Shown here in pieces: positions 44,769 to 53,880 of a stretch of DNA of 64,000 nt. The position numbers and the translations under genes are program-made. The stretch is taken from the NCBI RefSeq assembly GCF_003268475.1, contig NZ_MCIF01000002.1:2028259-2092258 (forward strand), in the 5' to 3' direction. Each line of letters opens with the position of its first letter. Positions within the stretch are counted from its first letter, which is position 1. This DNA is from Thermogemmatispora tikiterensis. GTDB lineage: Bacteria > Chloroflexota > Ktedonobacteria > Ktedonobacterales > Ktedonobacteraceae. The notes beneath the pieces are model-generated. The model saw only the letters and a list, made by a program, of their open reading frames with translations. It had not been told where the DNA came from and searched no databases.

Positions 44769-47420
44769 GTGCTGACCATCAAGGTATGTCCTCAAGAGGA
44801 ACGCCGCTGGCTAGGGGTGCATCCGCTTGCGCTCGACAGCTCGGCCAGACCTGAGCAGGGCGGGAGCGAGGTGGATGGCCCTCCGACACAGGAAGTGCCT
44901 CGGCTCCTCTACCATCAGTGGCGCATGTACCAGGCCACGGCGCCGCTGGTCATCAATACCCACGCCACAGGTACTGGCAAAACCCTGGGGGCCTTGCTGC
45001 GCTTGCTGGCCCGTGTGCGTCAGATCGGCCCTGATCAGCTGACGCCCCGCCAGGGAGACACGCTCTTCATCGCCCCTACGAACGAGCTGATCGAGCAGCA
45101 CGCAGCCACTGCCAGAGAGTTCTGTCAGCGCTATGGGCTGCCTTACCGGGTGGTCTCCGTGACCCGCGACGCTCTGGAAGGGTACAGGCAAGGATTGACC
45201 ACAGAAGGCTACTCCCGCCTCGGCCAATTTCTGCGCCACCTGCTCAGCGAGCCGGCCACAGCTTTGCAGGAAGATGTCTCGACGGCCAAGGCCACTATCT
45301 TTGTGACCAACCCTGACATTTTCTACTATATCCTGACCGCTTGCTACAATCGCTTTGACCGCGGGCCGCTGTTGACGGAGGTGCTGCGAGATTTTAGCCT
45401 GGTAATCATCGACGAGGTGCACTACTACAGCCCGCGGCAGCTCGCAGCCTTTCTTTTCTTCCTGAAGCTGTCAGCGGCCTGGGGCTACCTCAGTGGCCCT
45501 GACAGCCCCCGGCAAGTGTGCCTGTTGACAGCGACGCCCTCGGTGCAGATGCGGCGCTATCTGGAAGGGCTGGGGATCGAGACCGAATGGATCGAGCCGC
45601 AGGACCCTGTTCCCGAGGCGTGGACAGACAAAGTCGAACCGGTGCGAGCACTGACGCCCGTGGAGCTGGCGATCTACAGCGCTGAAGAACTGGCACAGGA
45701 TCAGCATAGCCAGCGCCAAAGTGGCGACGCCTTGCTGAGCCTGGTCCAGCACCTGTGGCCAACGTTGCGCCAGCTTCTAGAGATGCAGCCTGCCGATGGC
45801 TTCCCTGTCGAGGGGGCCATTCTCTCTAACTCGCTACGTACCATCAATCTGATCTACCGCGAGCTGCAAGCGCGTTGGCCAGCTGCCAGCGAACGGGTAG
45901 GGCGCATTACGGGCCCGCAGAGCGGCCAGGCACGTGATCAGGCACGCGAGCGCCAGTTAATCCTGGCTACCCCTACGGTGGACATCGGCTACAACTTCGA
46001 GCGCACGCGGTCAGAGCAGAAGCAGGCAGGGCAAGAGACTCCCATATCGACTGTGCGCAAGCCGCGACCCTCGCTCGATTTCCTGCTCTTCGACGCCTGG
46101 TCGGGCGATGAGCTACTTCAGCGTCTGGGCCGCGTTGGGAGGGTCCTGGCGCTGCCGACAGGAGAGCACTGTGGCCCCTGTCAGGCCTGGGCTGTCGTGG
46201 ATCAGGAGAGCTATCGCTTGTTTGAAGGCTATGACGGGACGACGATCGAGCGAGGAACGCTGGCCAAGCTGGCGGCCCAGATGCCGGCGAGGCAGAATTT
46301 GACCGCCTATGTGCGCAGCGGTGCGATTGTGGAATTCTGCCGCGCGATTGGATTGATCGGCCAGGGGATGGCCGACGAGGAGCTGCCACTCCTCGATAAC
46401 TTCCTGGAGGACCTCCAGAGGGCCTTTGCGGGAGAGCAAGAGCAGCGCCAGCGTCCCTGGTCCTACAAGCGGATACGGGAAGTACTCAGGCGCTATGAAG
46501 AGCTTGCCCGCAGCTATGGGGGCTTCAGCCATATTCCCGTTGCTGCCTTTGAGCGGTTCGCCGCCCTGCTCAATGGCCAGCCGCCAGATCAGCATGATCC
46601 GACCATCCCCTATCTGAAGGCATTTGATGAGCGCTTGCTTTCTATCATCGAGCATCGGCAAGAAAAGCCGCGGTGCAGTCTTGAGGCTATTCGCTGGCTC
46701 AAGCAGGATCTGAGCCAGTACTATGTAGAGCACGCTCGATGGAACTTCCGCGAGGGTTTTGAGACGCTCCAGGTACTGGTGTTCGACCCGCAGCATCTGC
46801 TGTCTGACGAGGACGTGACCCACTATGATCTCTTCCACATTCTGCGCTCGTATGAAGCGACTTTCTTCCCCACCGTGGAGGAATGGAGACGCGCCTGCTT
46901 TTCCGAAAGCTTCCGCTGGCAGGCGGACGTCTCTGTAAATCAGCGAGAGAAGCCAGTGCGCGCCAGAAAGGAGGAGGTGATTCTCTTCTGTCGCCTTCAT
47001 GGGCTACGCAAGCAGCCACGTCAAGTCGGCTTACGCCTGGACGTCCCTGACCAGGAGCGGGGGGCATGGGAAGAACAGTGGGCCTATCGCGTCACGGCAC
47101 TCTGGGGCTTGCAGCCGCGACTGATCAACGATGATAGCGGTCTTCCAGATTGCATACGCACGTGTTTACAAGAGCGCTTTGTTCCTGTCCTCGTGGCGGC
47201 AGAGGAAAGCAGCACCGTTGCCTGGCTCATGTCCCTGCGCCAGAAAGCACGCTTTTTCCCTGTGGCGCTGGAGGTCTCCTTCGCCGATCGCCCGAAGGTC
47301 TGCTATCGGGCTGTGCTGGGTCCGCTGGCCTGGCAACTGGCGGCGGAGATCCCTCGCTGGGTCTTCGAGCGTGATCGGCGGCGAGGACAGCAGGGAGAGA
47401 GCGAGCTGCTCTTCTTCTAA
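44769..47420 (+). CDS. cas3: CRISPR type I-D Cas3 helicase (Cas3', no HD domain)
   Basis: 883-aa superfamily 2 helicase-translocase. Walker A is THATGTGKTLGALLRLL (about residues 61-77), motif Ia LFIAPTNELIEQHA, DEVH box VIIDEVHYYSP, motif III LLTATPSVQM, and motifs V/VI in LILATPTVDIGYNFE and ELLQRLGRVGRV. No N-terminal HD domain exists, as expected for type I-D, where HD is on Cas10d. The C-terminal 350 residues are family-specific. GTG 44769 is chosen, with AGGAGGG 7 bases upstream; a longer frame starting at ATG 44715 would begin inside the orphan CRISPR repeat and is improbable. Confidence 0.92.
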   Translation: MLTIKVCPQEERRWLGVHPLALDSSARPEQGGSEVDGPPTQEVPRLLYHQWRMYQATAPLVINTHATGTGKTLGALLRLLARVRQIGPDQLTPRQGDTLFIAPTNELIEQHAATAREFCQRYGLPYRVVSVTRDALEGYRQGLTTEGYSRLGQFLRHLLSEPATALQEDVSTAKATIFVTNPDIFYYILTACYNRFDRGPLLTEVLRDFSLVIIDEVHYYSPRQLAAFLFFLKLSAAWGYLSGPDSPRQVCLLTATPSVQMRRYLEGLGIETEWIEPQDPVPEAWTDKVEPVRALTPVELAIYSAEELAQDQHSQRQSGDALLSLVQHLWPTLRQLLEMQPADGFPVEGAILSNSLRTINLIYRELQARWPAASERVGRITGPQSGQARDQARERQLILATPTVDIGYNFERTRSEQKQAGQETPISTVRKPRPSLDFLLFDAWSGDELLQRLGRVGRVLALPTGEHCGPCQAWAVVDQESYRLFEGYDGTTIERGTLAKLAAQMPARQNLTAYVRSGAIVEFCRAIGLIGQGMADEELPLLDNFLEDLQRAFAGEQEQRQRPWSYKRIREVLRRYEELARSYGGFSHIPVAAFERFAALLNGQPPDQHDPTIPYLKAFDERLLSIIEHRQEKPRCSLEAIRWLKQDLSQYYVEHARWNFREGFETLQVLVFDPQHLLSDEDVTHYDLFHILRSYEATFFPTVEEWRRACFSESFRWQADVSVNQREKPVRARKEEVILFCRLHGLRKQPRQVGLRLDVPDQERGAWEEQWAYRVTALWGLQPRLINDDSGLPDCIRTCLQERFVPVLVAAEESSTVAWLMSLRQKARFFPVALEVSFADRPKVCYRAVLGPLAWQLAAEIPRWVFERDRRRGQQGESELLFF

Positions 47421-47487
47421 CGAGACAGCGGGAGAAAGCAGCGTCCTCACGAGGAGACAGTGAAACTGCCACGCCTCACGCAGCCAG

Positions 47488-47511
47488 CTGCGGCCTTTTT
47501 GCTGGCCGCAG
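47488..47511 (+). other. Intercistronic hairpin between cas3 and cas6
   Basis: CTGCGGCC (47488-47495) and GGCCGCAG (47504-47511) pair perfectly round a TTTTTGCT loop; a further AGCT pairing outside extends it with one bulge. The T-run is in the loop, not after the stem, so it is not a normal terminator. It may shape processing or stability of the cas mRNA upstream of cas6. Confidence 0.45.
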
Positions 47512-47550
47512 CAGCTTGCTGAGGACAGAGCAAGAGAGAGGAGAGCGACT

Positions 47551-48576
47551 ATGTCTTCAGGAGCTGTTGTAGAGGAGCGCGGAACACTCATCTCAATGGT
47601 GCTGCGAGTAGAGCCAGCTGAGCCGGGCTGGCTGACGCCCAGTTGTGGCCCGCAGCTACAGGCGGCCTTTTTGCAGTTGGTGCGCCGGGTCGATCCAGAT
47701 CTCTCGGCCTGGCTGCACCAGCCAAATCAGCGCCGGCCTTACACACTTAGTCTGCTGCACGGCTTTCGCCAGCTCAGTGCGAAGGATTTGCAGCTTGTCA
47801 CCAGCCAGCAGCAACCGGTACCTGTCCAGCCTGGAGAGCGCTACTGGTTGCGTCTGACGCTCTTAGATGAGCGGCTTATCCGGGCTATCCTGCGCACCTC
47901 TCTGCAGCAGGCCCGACAGCTCTGCCTGACCATTGAGCAGACGCCGCTGCTCATCACCCATATTCTAGCCGCCCCTGATCCAGCGCATGAGAGGCCGTCC
48001 TGGGTGGCGATCACTTCCTTTGAGGAGCTGGCCCGTGAGCAGGAGGTCCAGGAACACTACACCTTTGAGTTTGCGAGTCCCACGGCCTTTAGTAAGGGAC
48101 AACGCCCCTGGGGCAAGCTGCTGACTCTCTTCCCCGAGCCCGCTGCTGTCTTTGAAAGCCTGGCACGCTCCTGGGATCTCTTCGCTCCCGCGCCCCTGCG
48201 CCTCACTGCTGCCGGTCTGACCCCTCTCGCGATTGCTGACTGGTGTGCTGACAACCTGATCGTCTCTCACTACGATCTTCGCACCCAGTACCTGCCTTCC
48301 AGCCGCTTTGGACAGACCGGCTTTCTGGGACGCATCACCTACGAAGTGAAAGGGCCAGGGGACGTACCACAGGCCCGCTGGCTGACGCCCCTTGCTCGTC
48401 TGGCTCTCTTTAGCGGCGTGGGTTACAAAACAGCGATGGGCATGGGGCAAGCGCGTTGGCTGAATGTGCAGCCGTCGTCTGAGCAGCCGTCAGCCAGCCA
48501 TGCTGTGGCCAGGGCTGCGTCGACCTTTCACAAACCAGTGGGAGAGGAAGATGAAATTGTCTACCAGGCTGACTGA
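47551..48576 (+). CDS. cas6: CRISPR endoribonuclease Cas6
   Basis: 341-aa Cas6, which cuts the pre-crRNA within each repeat. The Gly-rich loop near the C-terminus is typical of Cas6: RLALFSGVGYKTAMGMGQARWL (about residues 287-308), preceded by the second RRM strand GFLGRITYEVKGPG. The N-terminal RRM starts LISMVLRVEPAEPGWLTPSCG. It is larger than average Cas6 (220-280 aa) but within the range for I-D and Chloroflexota proteins. cas4 begins 26 bp before its stop. Confidence 0.88.
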   Translation: MSSGAVVEERGTLISMVLRVEPAEPGWLTPSCGPQLQAAFLQLVRRVDPDLSAWLHQPNQRRPYTLSLLHGFRQLSAKDLQLVTSQQQPVPVQPGERYWLRLTLLDERLIRAILRTSLQQARQLCLTIEQTPLLITHILAAPDPAHERPSWVAITSFEELAREQEVQEHYTFEFASPTAFSKGQRPWGKLLTLFPEPAAVFESLARSWDLFAPAPLRLTAAGLTPLAIADWCADNLIVSHYDLRTQYLPSSRFGQTGFLGRITYEVKGPGDVPQARWLTPLARLALFSGVGYKTAMGMGQARWLNVQPSSEQPSASHAVARAASTFHKPVGEEDEIVYQAD

Positions 48577-49228
48577 CAGTGAGCCGGCTGAGCAGATGAT
48601 TATTCCTTTCTCCGCCCTGAATGCCTTGGAGTATTGTCCCAGACGCTTCTATTACGAATATGTTCAGGGGGAGATGCTCGTTAATGCCTTTGTACTAGAG
48701 GGCCAGCTGCTTCATCAAGGGGTGGATCAGCCTGGCCTCCTTACCGAGAAAGGAGTGGAGCGCATCCATCGCCTCTATCTCTGCAGCGAGCGCCTGCGCA
48801 CGGCTGGCTACCTGGATTTACTTGAAGAGGAGAGGGGAAAGCTGGTGCCCGTTGAATACAAGCGAGGGAAAGAAGGGCGCTGGCTGAATGATCATATCCA
48901 GCTCTGCGCTCAGGCACTCTGTCTGGAGGAGCATCTTCCACATCTGGCACCGCTCACGCATGGCTACATCTTTTACTTTGGCTCACGGCGTCGTCAGCAG
49001 GTTCTGTTTCTCCCCGAACTCCGTCAGAAGACGCAGGAAAGCATTCAGCTGGCTCTGGAGCTTGCCCGAGAGCCAGGCCCACCGGTTCCTCTTCAGGGGA
49101 AGGCAGCACGACGGTGTCGCGACTGCAGTCTGCTGCCGCTCTGCCTACCCGAGGAGGTCCGCGCGCTTCAGGAGCAAGAGCAGGAAGATACAACGGGACA
49201 GGCGATGCCTGGGTGTAATCTTTGCTAA
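48551..49228 (+). CDS. cas4: CRISPR adaptation nuclease Cas4
   Basis: 225-aa Cas4, a RecB-like exonuclease with an Fe-S cluster that trims prespacers and checks the PAM. First cluster Cys in ALEYCPRRFYYEY (about residue 24); the nuclease core GYLDLLEEERGKLVPVEYKRGK (D, E-x-K) at about 80-101; the three further cluster Cys in ARRCRDCSLLPLC near residue 200. The ATG at 48551 follows GGGAGAGGAAG and overlaps cas6 by 26 bp. A longer open frame upstream runs inside cas6 and is not used. Confidence 0.92.
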   Translation: MKLSTRLTDSEPAEQMIIPFSALNALEYCPRRFYYEYVQGEMLVNAFVLEGQLLHQGVDQPGLLTEKGVERIHRLYLCSERLRTAGYLDLLEEERGKLVPVEYKRGKEGRWLNDHIQLCAQALCLEEHLPHLAPLTHGYIFYFGSRRRQQVLFLPELRQKTQESIQLALELAREPGPPVPLQGKAARRCRDCSLLPLCLPEEVRALQEQEQEDTTGQAMPGCNLC

Positions 49229-49275
49229 AAAGCCGATGGCCATAGCATAACCAATGGGAAATAAAGGAGTGGAAT

Positions 49276-50373
49276 GTGTCTACGCTCTATCTCATGGAGG
49301 CTCATAGCCTGGTAAAGCGAGATACTGAAGACTGTCTTCTCATTCATATCCCGGAGCAACGTCTGGTTAATGGAGAACAGAAAACGGCTTTGCTTAAAAA
49401 GCGTATTCCTCTTCTCAAGGTGGATGAGGTCGTTGTGATGGGAGATGTCACGTTTACGGCAGCTGCACTGGACCTCTTGCTCGAGCGCAAGATACCTGTG
49501 CACTTCATGCGCGAGTATGGGAGTTTCCGGGGATCGCTGATTCCGGAGGCATCGAAAAATGCTCTCTTGCGGATTGCGCAGCATCAGGCCCATCATGATC
49601 CCCAGCAGCGGCTCTCGCTGGCCTCGTGCTTTGTAGCCGGCAAGCTCACCAACCAACGGCGTCTTTTGCAGCGTCTGTTGTCACGGCGTTCCCCTGACCA
49701 AGCACATGTGGTGCTGGAGGACCTCGCTCGAATCATCGAATCAGTTCGTGAGCTTCCTGCAGTGGTCTCTGCTTCTCTGCGCCCTCTCGCCACAGGCGAT
49801 CACAGGATCAGAGGAACTCCTTTGGAAACCGTGTTGGGCCTCGAAGGCCAGGGTAGCGCTCTCTACTATGCCGCTTTTCCTCAGATGCTCCTGGAGCCTG
49901 ACATCTGGGGCTTCCCGGGTCGGACAAAGCGGCCTCCGACAGACCCTGTTAATGCCTTGCTGAGTTATGGCTACACCATCCTGGCGAATCGCCTCACAGG
50001 AGCTGTTCAGCTTGTTGGCTTTGATCCCTATATCGGCTATCTCCACAGCAGTGGCTATGGCCGCCCAGCATTGGCTCTTGACCTCATGGAAGAGTTCCGC
50101 CCGCTCATTGTTGACTCTGTCGTTGTGAAGTTAGTTAACAAGCATATGCTCAGCCGGGACGATTTCGAGGAGCTGCTCGGCACCTATCGTCTCAAGAAAG
50201 AGCCAAAAAAGCGCTTTCTCACCGCTCTTGAGGAGCGTTTCCAGGAGGAGATCACTCATCCGATCTTCGGCTATCGTGTGAGTTATCGGCGCTGCATCGA
50301 GCTACAGGCGCGTCTTCTGGCCAAGTACCTGACTGGCGAGATTGCATACTATCAGCCGTTCGTAGTGAGGTGA
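49276..50373 (+). CDS. cas1: CRISPR integrase Cas1
   Basis: 365-aa Cas1 (long N-terminal and C-terminal regions for the family, usual about 330). N-terminal beta domain TLYLMEAHSLVKRDTEDCLLIHIPEQR; the active site residues lie in VLGLEGQGSALYY (Glu), PYIGYLHSSGYGRPALALDLMEEFRP (His, Glu/Asp), the metal-binding trio of Cas1. Starts with GTG at 49276 after AAAGGAG. Lies 47 bp after cas4 and 9 bp before cas2, forming the adaptation module cas4-cas1-cas2. Confidence 0.95.
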   Translation: MSTLYLMEAHSLVKRDTEDCLLIHIPEQRLVNGEQKTALLKKRIPLLKVDEVVVMGDVTFTAAALDLLLERKIPVHFMREYGSFRGSLIPEASKNALLRIAQHQAHHDPQQRLSLASCFVAGKLTNQRRLLQRLLSRRSPDQAHVVLEDLARIIESVRELPAVVSASLRPLATGDHRIRGTPLETVLGLEGQGSALYYAAFPQMLLEPDIWGFPGRTKRPPTDPVNALLSYGYTILANRLTGAVQLVGFDPYIGYLHSSGYGRPALALDLMEEFRPLIVDSVVVKLVNKHMLSRDDFEELLGTYRLKKEPKKRFLTALEERFQEEITHPIFGYRVSYRRCIELQARLLAKYLTGEIAYYQPFVVR

Positions 50374-50382
50374 AATCGCTAT

Positions 50383-50670
50383 ATGTCTCATGACACCTGT
50401 TGTTATATCATTGCTTATGATATTCCTGATGATCGGCGCCGTGCCCGTGTGTACAAGATCCTCTGTGGCTTCGGGCAGTGGACTCAGTATTCAGTCTTCG
50501 AATGCTTCCTGACAAAGAAGGAGCTTGTGCTTCTCCGGGCACGCCTGGCAGCCCACTTGAACGAGCGGGAGGACAGTGTCCGTATGTATCCGCTCTGTCA
50601 GGCCTGTGTAAAGCACGTTCTCACCGTCGGAGGCAAGCCACCGCGAGAGGAACACCTCTACTTTTCTTAG
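50383..50670 (+). CDS. cas2: CRISPR adaptation protein Cas2
   Basis: 95-aa Cas2 with the ferredoxin-like fold: YIIAYDIPDDRRRARVYKIL at the start (conserved Asp in strand 1) and QYSVFECFLTKKELVLLRARL after it. It forms the Cas1-Cas2 integrase that adds spacers at the leader end. Last gene of the cas operon; a strong terminator follows at 50727-50778. Confidence 0.95.
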   Translation: MSHDTCCYIIAYDIPDDRRRARVYKILCGFGQWTQYSVFECFLTKKELVLLRARLAAHLNEREDSVRMYPLCQACVKHVLTVGGKPPREEHLYFS

Positions 50671-50726
50671 GGGCGATTGGTGACCCGACCCGAGCGTTGC
50701 TGGCCGGTGCCTTCCACAGAAAAGTA

Positions 50727-50778
50727 CCAGCCCTTCTCCAGGCATCGTTTCCGGGGGAAGGGCTGGTCCTACTTTTTT
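50727..50778 (+). terminator. Terminator between cas2 and the CRISPR array
   Basis: CCAGCCCTTC (50727-50736) pairs perfectly with GAAGGGCTGG (50757-50766); outer AAAAGTA/TACTTTT extends it, and six T residues (50773-50778) follow. It ends the cas operon. On the minus strand TACTTTTCTG follows the stem, so it can also stop transcripts arriving from the array. Confidence 0.8.
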
Positions 50779-50793
50779 CTCTTTCAATCCCTT

Positions 50794-51548
50794 GTTCCGA
50801 TCCCTAAACAGGTTTGCACGGCGTTCTGACCTGGTCCAGCAGCCGATAGTAGTTCCAATCCCTAAACGGGCTTGAGCGCCGTTCTGACCATCTCCCCCGT
50901 AGACGTCGCCCCCACATGTGCCTGGTTCCAATCCCTAAACGGGCTTGAGCGGCCTTCTGACCAGCCTTGAACGGCTTTGAAGCCTGGATCTCTTGCAAGT
51001 TCCAATCCCTAAACGGGCTTGAGCGGCCTTCTGACCACTCCATCCAGACTGCCGTCTCCCCGGCGTCGAGTATGGTTCCAATCCCTAAACGGGCTTGAGC
51101 GGCGTTCTGACGTAGATCACTATCACGAACGCCGATGAGCACTTGTGTTCCAATCCCTAAACGGGCTTGAGCGGCGTTCTGACCCACGGGGATGGAAACA
51201 TCCCGCGTCAGCCAGTAGTTCCAATCCCTAAACGGGCTTGAGCGGCGTTCTGACCTTTCTAGAGAGAGCCTGGTGGGCGGCCCCGAGTGTTAGTTCCAAT
51301 CCCTAAACGGGCTTGAGCGGCGTTCTGACAGAAATGAGAGCAATTGGTAAACCACCACGTGGAAGAGTTCCAATCCCTAAACGGGCTTGAGCGGCGTTCT
51401 GACCAGATGCAGATAGAGGTTGCATTGCAGCCAGGCTGTTCCAATCCCTAAACGGGCTTGAGCGGCGTTCTGACAAAAATGTATATACGGCATACACAGT
51501 TGTCTTTGTATGTTCCAATCCCTAAACGGGCTTGAGCGGCGTTCTGAC
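50794..51548 (-). CRISPR. CRISPR array, 11 repeats, type I-D, transcribed on the minus strand
   Basis: 37-bp repeats start at 50794, 50852, 50925, 50999, 51075, 51147, 51218, 51293, 51367, 51438 and 51512. The crRNA-sense strand is minus, so a repeat begins GTCAGAACGCCGC and ends GGGATTGGAAC. Spacers are 34-39 bp except the one next to the trailer, which is only 21 bp (50831-50851). Repeats decay toward cas2: the first has about six changes, the next three have single G-to-C changes near the same place, the rest are identical. So the trailer faces cas2, and the leader is to the right of 51548. A further scrap (CTTTCAATCCCTT, 50781-50793) touches the trailer. Confidence 0.97.
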
Positions 51549-51755
51549 GGCACCCCTTCTAAGATAGCATCTGGAGCGGCTTCCGTCAAGCATTTTCGAT
51601 GATCCCAAAAAATCGGTCATCAGTGACCGCTCTCGTGCGGTAATGATGCCAGGCTATATGGCCCTCAGCCGGCTTCAAAAGCCATTCGAGGATCGCTGCG
51701 TGGAACGTCGGGAGCCGAGATCCTCGAAGCGAACAGCAACAGCAGCAAAAACAGC
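51549..51755 (-). promoter_or_regulatory. CRISPR leader
   Basis: Adjoins the only fully conserved end of the array and has no gene on either strand that could be supported. A block at 51617-51755 is conserved with 37741-37886 near the decayed orphan repeat. The 68 bp between the last repeat and that block are about one repeat-spacer unit long and include ATCCC-AAAA, possibly a decayed repeat. The promoter of the pre-crRNA should lie here; no consensus pair was found. Confidence 0.65.
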
Positions 51756-51986
51756 TTTTGTTGATAATGGTGAAATTGGTACTGGAGTCGATAACAGCGC
51801 ACGCGGAAGGGGCAGCCCAGAGGAGAGAGCAGGACCCTTGCTTCGTTTGGTACGCAGCTCGTGCCGGTCTACCACCGACTGGACCAGGCCACAATATGGG
51901 ATCTAGGGCCTGAATTCTCGCACCGGTGCCCCTGCACTAGACCTCACAGCAGGAACTGGGGCGCATCACCTCACCATCCTGTTGCA

Positions 51987-52265
51987 TTATTCTCCTTTGC
52001 CAATGACGCGCAACATCTGCCTGCGCGCCTCAGCAAGATCGATCCCCAGCATCTCTAGCATCCCCGCGCCAAGGTTGTCTCCGTCCCGAAGCAACCCAAG
52101 CAGCAAATGTTCAGTGCCGATGCGTCCTACTTTCAGTCTCTGAGCCTCTTCCTTTGCCAGCGTGAAGACCTGTTTGGCTCGCGGTGTCCACGGCAGCTCA
52201 CCCGCAACTGCCTGGTCGCCAGGCGTGCCAGGCGAACGCCCTCTACAATGAGCGGCGTTTCCTCC
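51987..52265 (-). pseudogene. Clp N-terminal-domain fragment (ClpC/ClpA-like), no usual start codon
   Basis: On the minus strand the open frame from 52265 to the TAA at 51987 encodes WTPRAKQVFTLAKEEAQRL, then IGTEHLLLGLLRDGDN and LGIDLAEARRQMLRVIGKGE, an unmistakable single half of the Clp N-domain (the FT-x-x-A-x-x-V-L-x-L-A and GTEHLLLGLL signatures). The frame has no ATG, GTG or TTG before the domain (a CTG at 52196 is the only near-cognate), and it stops right after the first Clp repeat. Either a decayed gene or a domain read from an unusual start. It lies 54 bp downstream of the MFS gene on the same strand. Confidence 0.7.
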
Positions 52266-52318
52266 CTACAGCAAGCGATCAATGGCTCTCACTCTGGCTC
52301 CCAGAGACTCATCTCCGT

Positions 52319-53737
52319 CTAGAGCGTCTCCCGTACCTCTCTCACAAGCAGCGGATACAAACAATTGCCCAGCGCAAGGGACCCGAAGAGCAGAAAGACA
52401 GTCGCAGCTCCGAGCCGATCGGTCAAAATTCCACCCAGCACTTGCCCCAGCGGGGCTAAACCCAAGGAGCCGATGGTATCCAGACTGATGACACGCCCCA
52501 GCTTGTCCCCAGGTACCTGCTCCTGCAAAATAGTGAAATAGACCGTGTTAAAAAAGGTCAGGCCGAAGCCGACCAGGATCGACGCCAGCGGAGCTAACCA
52601 GAGGGCCAAGGCCGCCGGAATCAAGCCAAAAGCAAGCACACCAGCCGCGCTCAGCATCAGAAAGAGATAGGCCAGCAACCCGCGCCGTCCCAGACGCAAG
52701 ACCACCCCCAAAAGCAAGATGCTCAGCAGCGAGCCAATAGCCTCAGCTGTTTCAAGAAGACCAAGGAATCCAGCCCCCTGTCCATAGACAACCTGCACCA
52801 GCTTTGGCATAGAAACCGCCAAAGTGGCTATAAAGCAGACATTTCCAACAGTCGCACTGAGCAAGGTCACCCAGATCCAGCGCGACCGGCGCACATAGAC
52901 CAGACCCTCACCCAGGTCCTGCAACACCTTCTGCAGACCAGCCCTTAGCTCCCACAGCCGCCCTCTCACAAGATTCTCCTCCTCGCCTTCAGCATCCTCA
53001 CGCAGCGCCAGAGCTGACGATCCGAGTTGCCCTTGCTCAGAGCGCCGGTGGCGCTCAACAATAGGAACAGGGAACAACAGAAGCATCGAGATAAAAAAGC
53101 TCACAGCATCCAGGGCAAAGGCAGAAAACGGCCCTGCCAGAGCAATGAGTAAAGCCCCAAGCGCCGGACCCACCAGTCCCGCCAGATTGAGGCTCAGCGC
53201 GGTCAAGGCATTGGCAGATGGCAGCTCCTCCTTCCCTACAAGCTCGGGCGGGAGAGACATCAGCGCAGGATTGAAAAAGCCTTCAACGATCCCAAAGATA
53301 AGGCTTTCTACTACAAGCAGCCAGAGCTGAAGGAGACCGACAACGCCCAGCACTGTAACGGAGAGCAGGACAAGGCCCCGTAAGCCATCCGACCAGAGCA
53401 CGATCGAACGCCGCGGCAGCCGATCAGCAGCAACGCCCCCAATCAGAACAAAGGCGAGGTTGGGAATCAGCCTGGCCATCAGGATCAGGCCCATAGCCGT
53501 GGCCGAGTGCGTCATCAGCAAGACCTGCCAGGCCAGTGCCAGCGAGAAGACATTGTTGCCCAGGTTCGAAATCGTCTGGCCCAACCAGAGCAAGCGAAAA
53601 GGACGACTGGCCAAGGCGCGCGCAAAGGTGAAACGCTGCGTCAGCTGCCGAGAAAACCGACCACTGCGTCGTAGCCAACCACTCAAGAGAGAGGCTCTAG
53701 CTGCAGGCCGCCGAGGAGGCTCACAAAGATTCGCCAT
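52319..53737 (-). CDS. MFS transporter (enterobactin-exporter/MFS_3-like)
   Basis: 472-aa permease with about 11-12 TM helices. N-terminal 40 residues are Arg-rich and cytosolic. Typical MFS_3 features: FRLLWLGQTISNLGNNVFSLALAWQVL (TM1), GGVAADRLPRRSIVLWSDGLRG (motif A in loop 2-3), and NALTALSLNLAGLVGPALGALL in TM5. Similar proteins export macrolides or siderophores; the substrate here is unknown. It has a consensus promoter at 53774-53802 and AAAGGG before the ATG. Confidence 0.9.
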   Translation of the reverse strand: MANLCEPPRRPAARASLLSGWLRRSGRFSRQLTQRFTFARALASRPFRLLWLGQTISNLGNNVFSLALAWQVLLMTHSATAMGLILMARLIPNLAFVLIGGVAADRLPRRSIVLWSDGLRGLVLLSVTVLGVVGLLQLWLLVVESLIFGIVEGFFNPALMSLPPELVGKEELPSANALTALSLNLAGLVGPALGALLIALAGPFSAFALDAVSFFISMLLLFPVPIVERHRRSEQGQLGSSALALREDAEGEEENLVRGRLWELRAGLQKVLQDLGEGLVYVRRSRWIWVTLLSATVGNVCFIATLAVSMPKLVQVVYGQGAGFLGLLETAEAIGSLLSILLLGVVLRLGRRGLLAYLFLMLSAAGVLAFGLIPAALALWLAPLASILVGFGLTFFNTVYFTILQEQVPGDKLGRVISLDTIGSLGLAPLGQVLGGILTDRLGAATVFLLFGSLALGNCLYPLLVREVRETL

Positions 53738-53773
53738 TCAATCTGCCCTTTCTTATTTCTTAGATGCAAATAT

Positions 53774-53802
53774 TTTATATATCAGATCTCATTTCCTGTC
53801 AA
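53774..53802 (-). promoter_or_regulatory. Consensus promoter of the MFS gene
   Basis: Minus strand: TTGACA (53802-53797), 17-bp spacer, TATAAA (53779-53774). Predicted start about 30 bp before the ATG at 53737. Confidence 0.75.
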
Positions 53803-53880
53803 TGATGGGGCAAAAGTGCGCAAAAATGGGAGGATTACGCAGCCTGGAGAAGAAAATCTGGCAGCGCTCTTTCTATCGCC

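Noticed and set aside
44795..44815. Possible second repeat after the orphan repeat (a full crRNA-like unit)
   Set aside because: Only ten consecutive bases match, within a normal coding stretch of cas3, and the spacing (49 bp) is longer than any spacer of the array; kept as a hint only.
51586..51894. Minus-strand ORF of 102 codons next to the array
   Set aside because: Lies on the leader, has a run of Cys codons from CAGCAGCAG-type repeats and no protein-like pattern.
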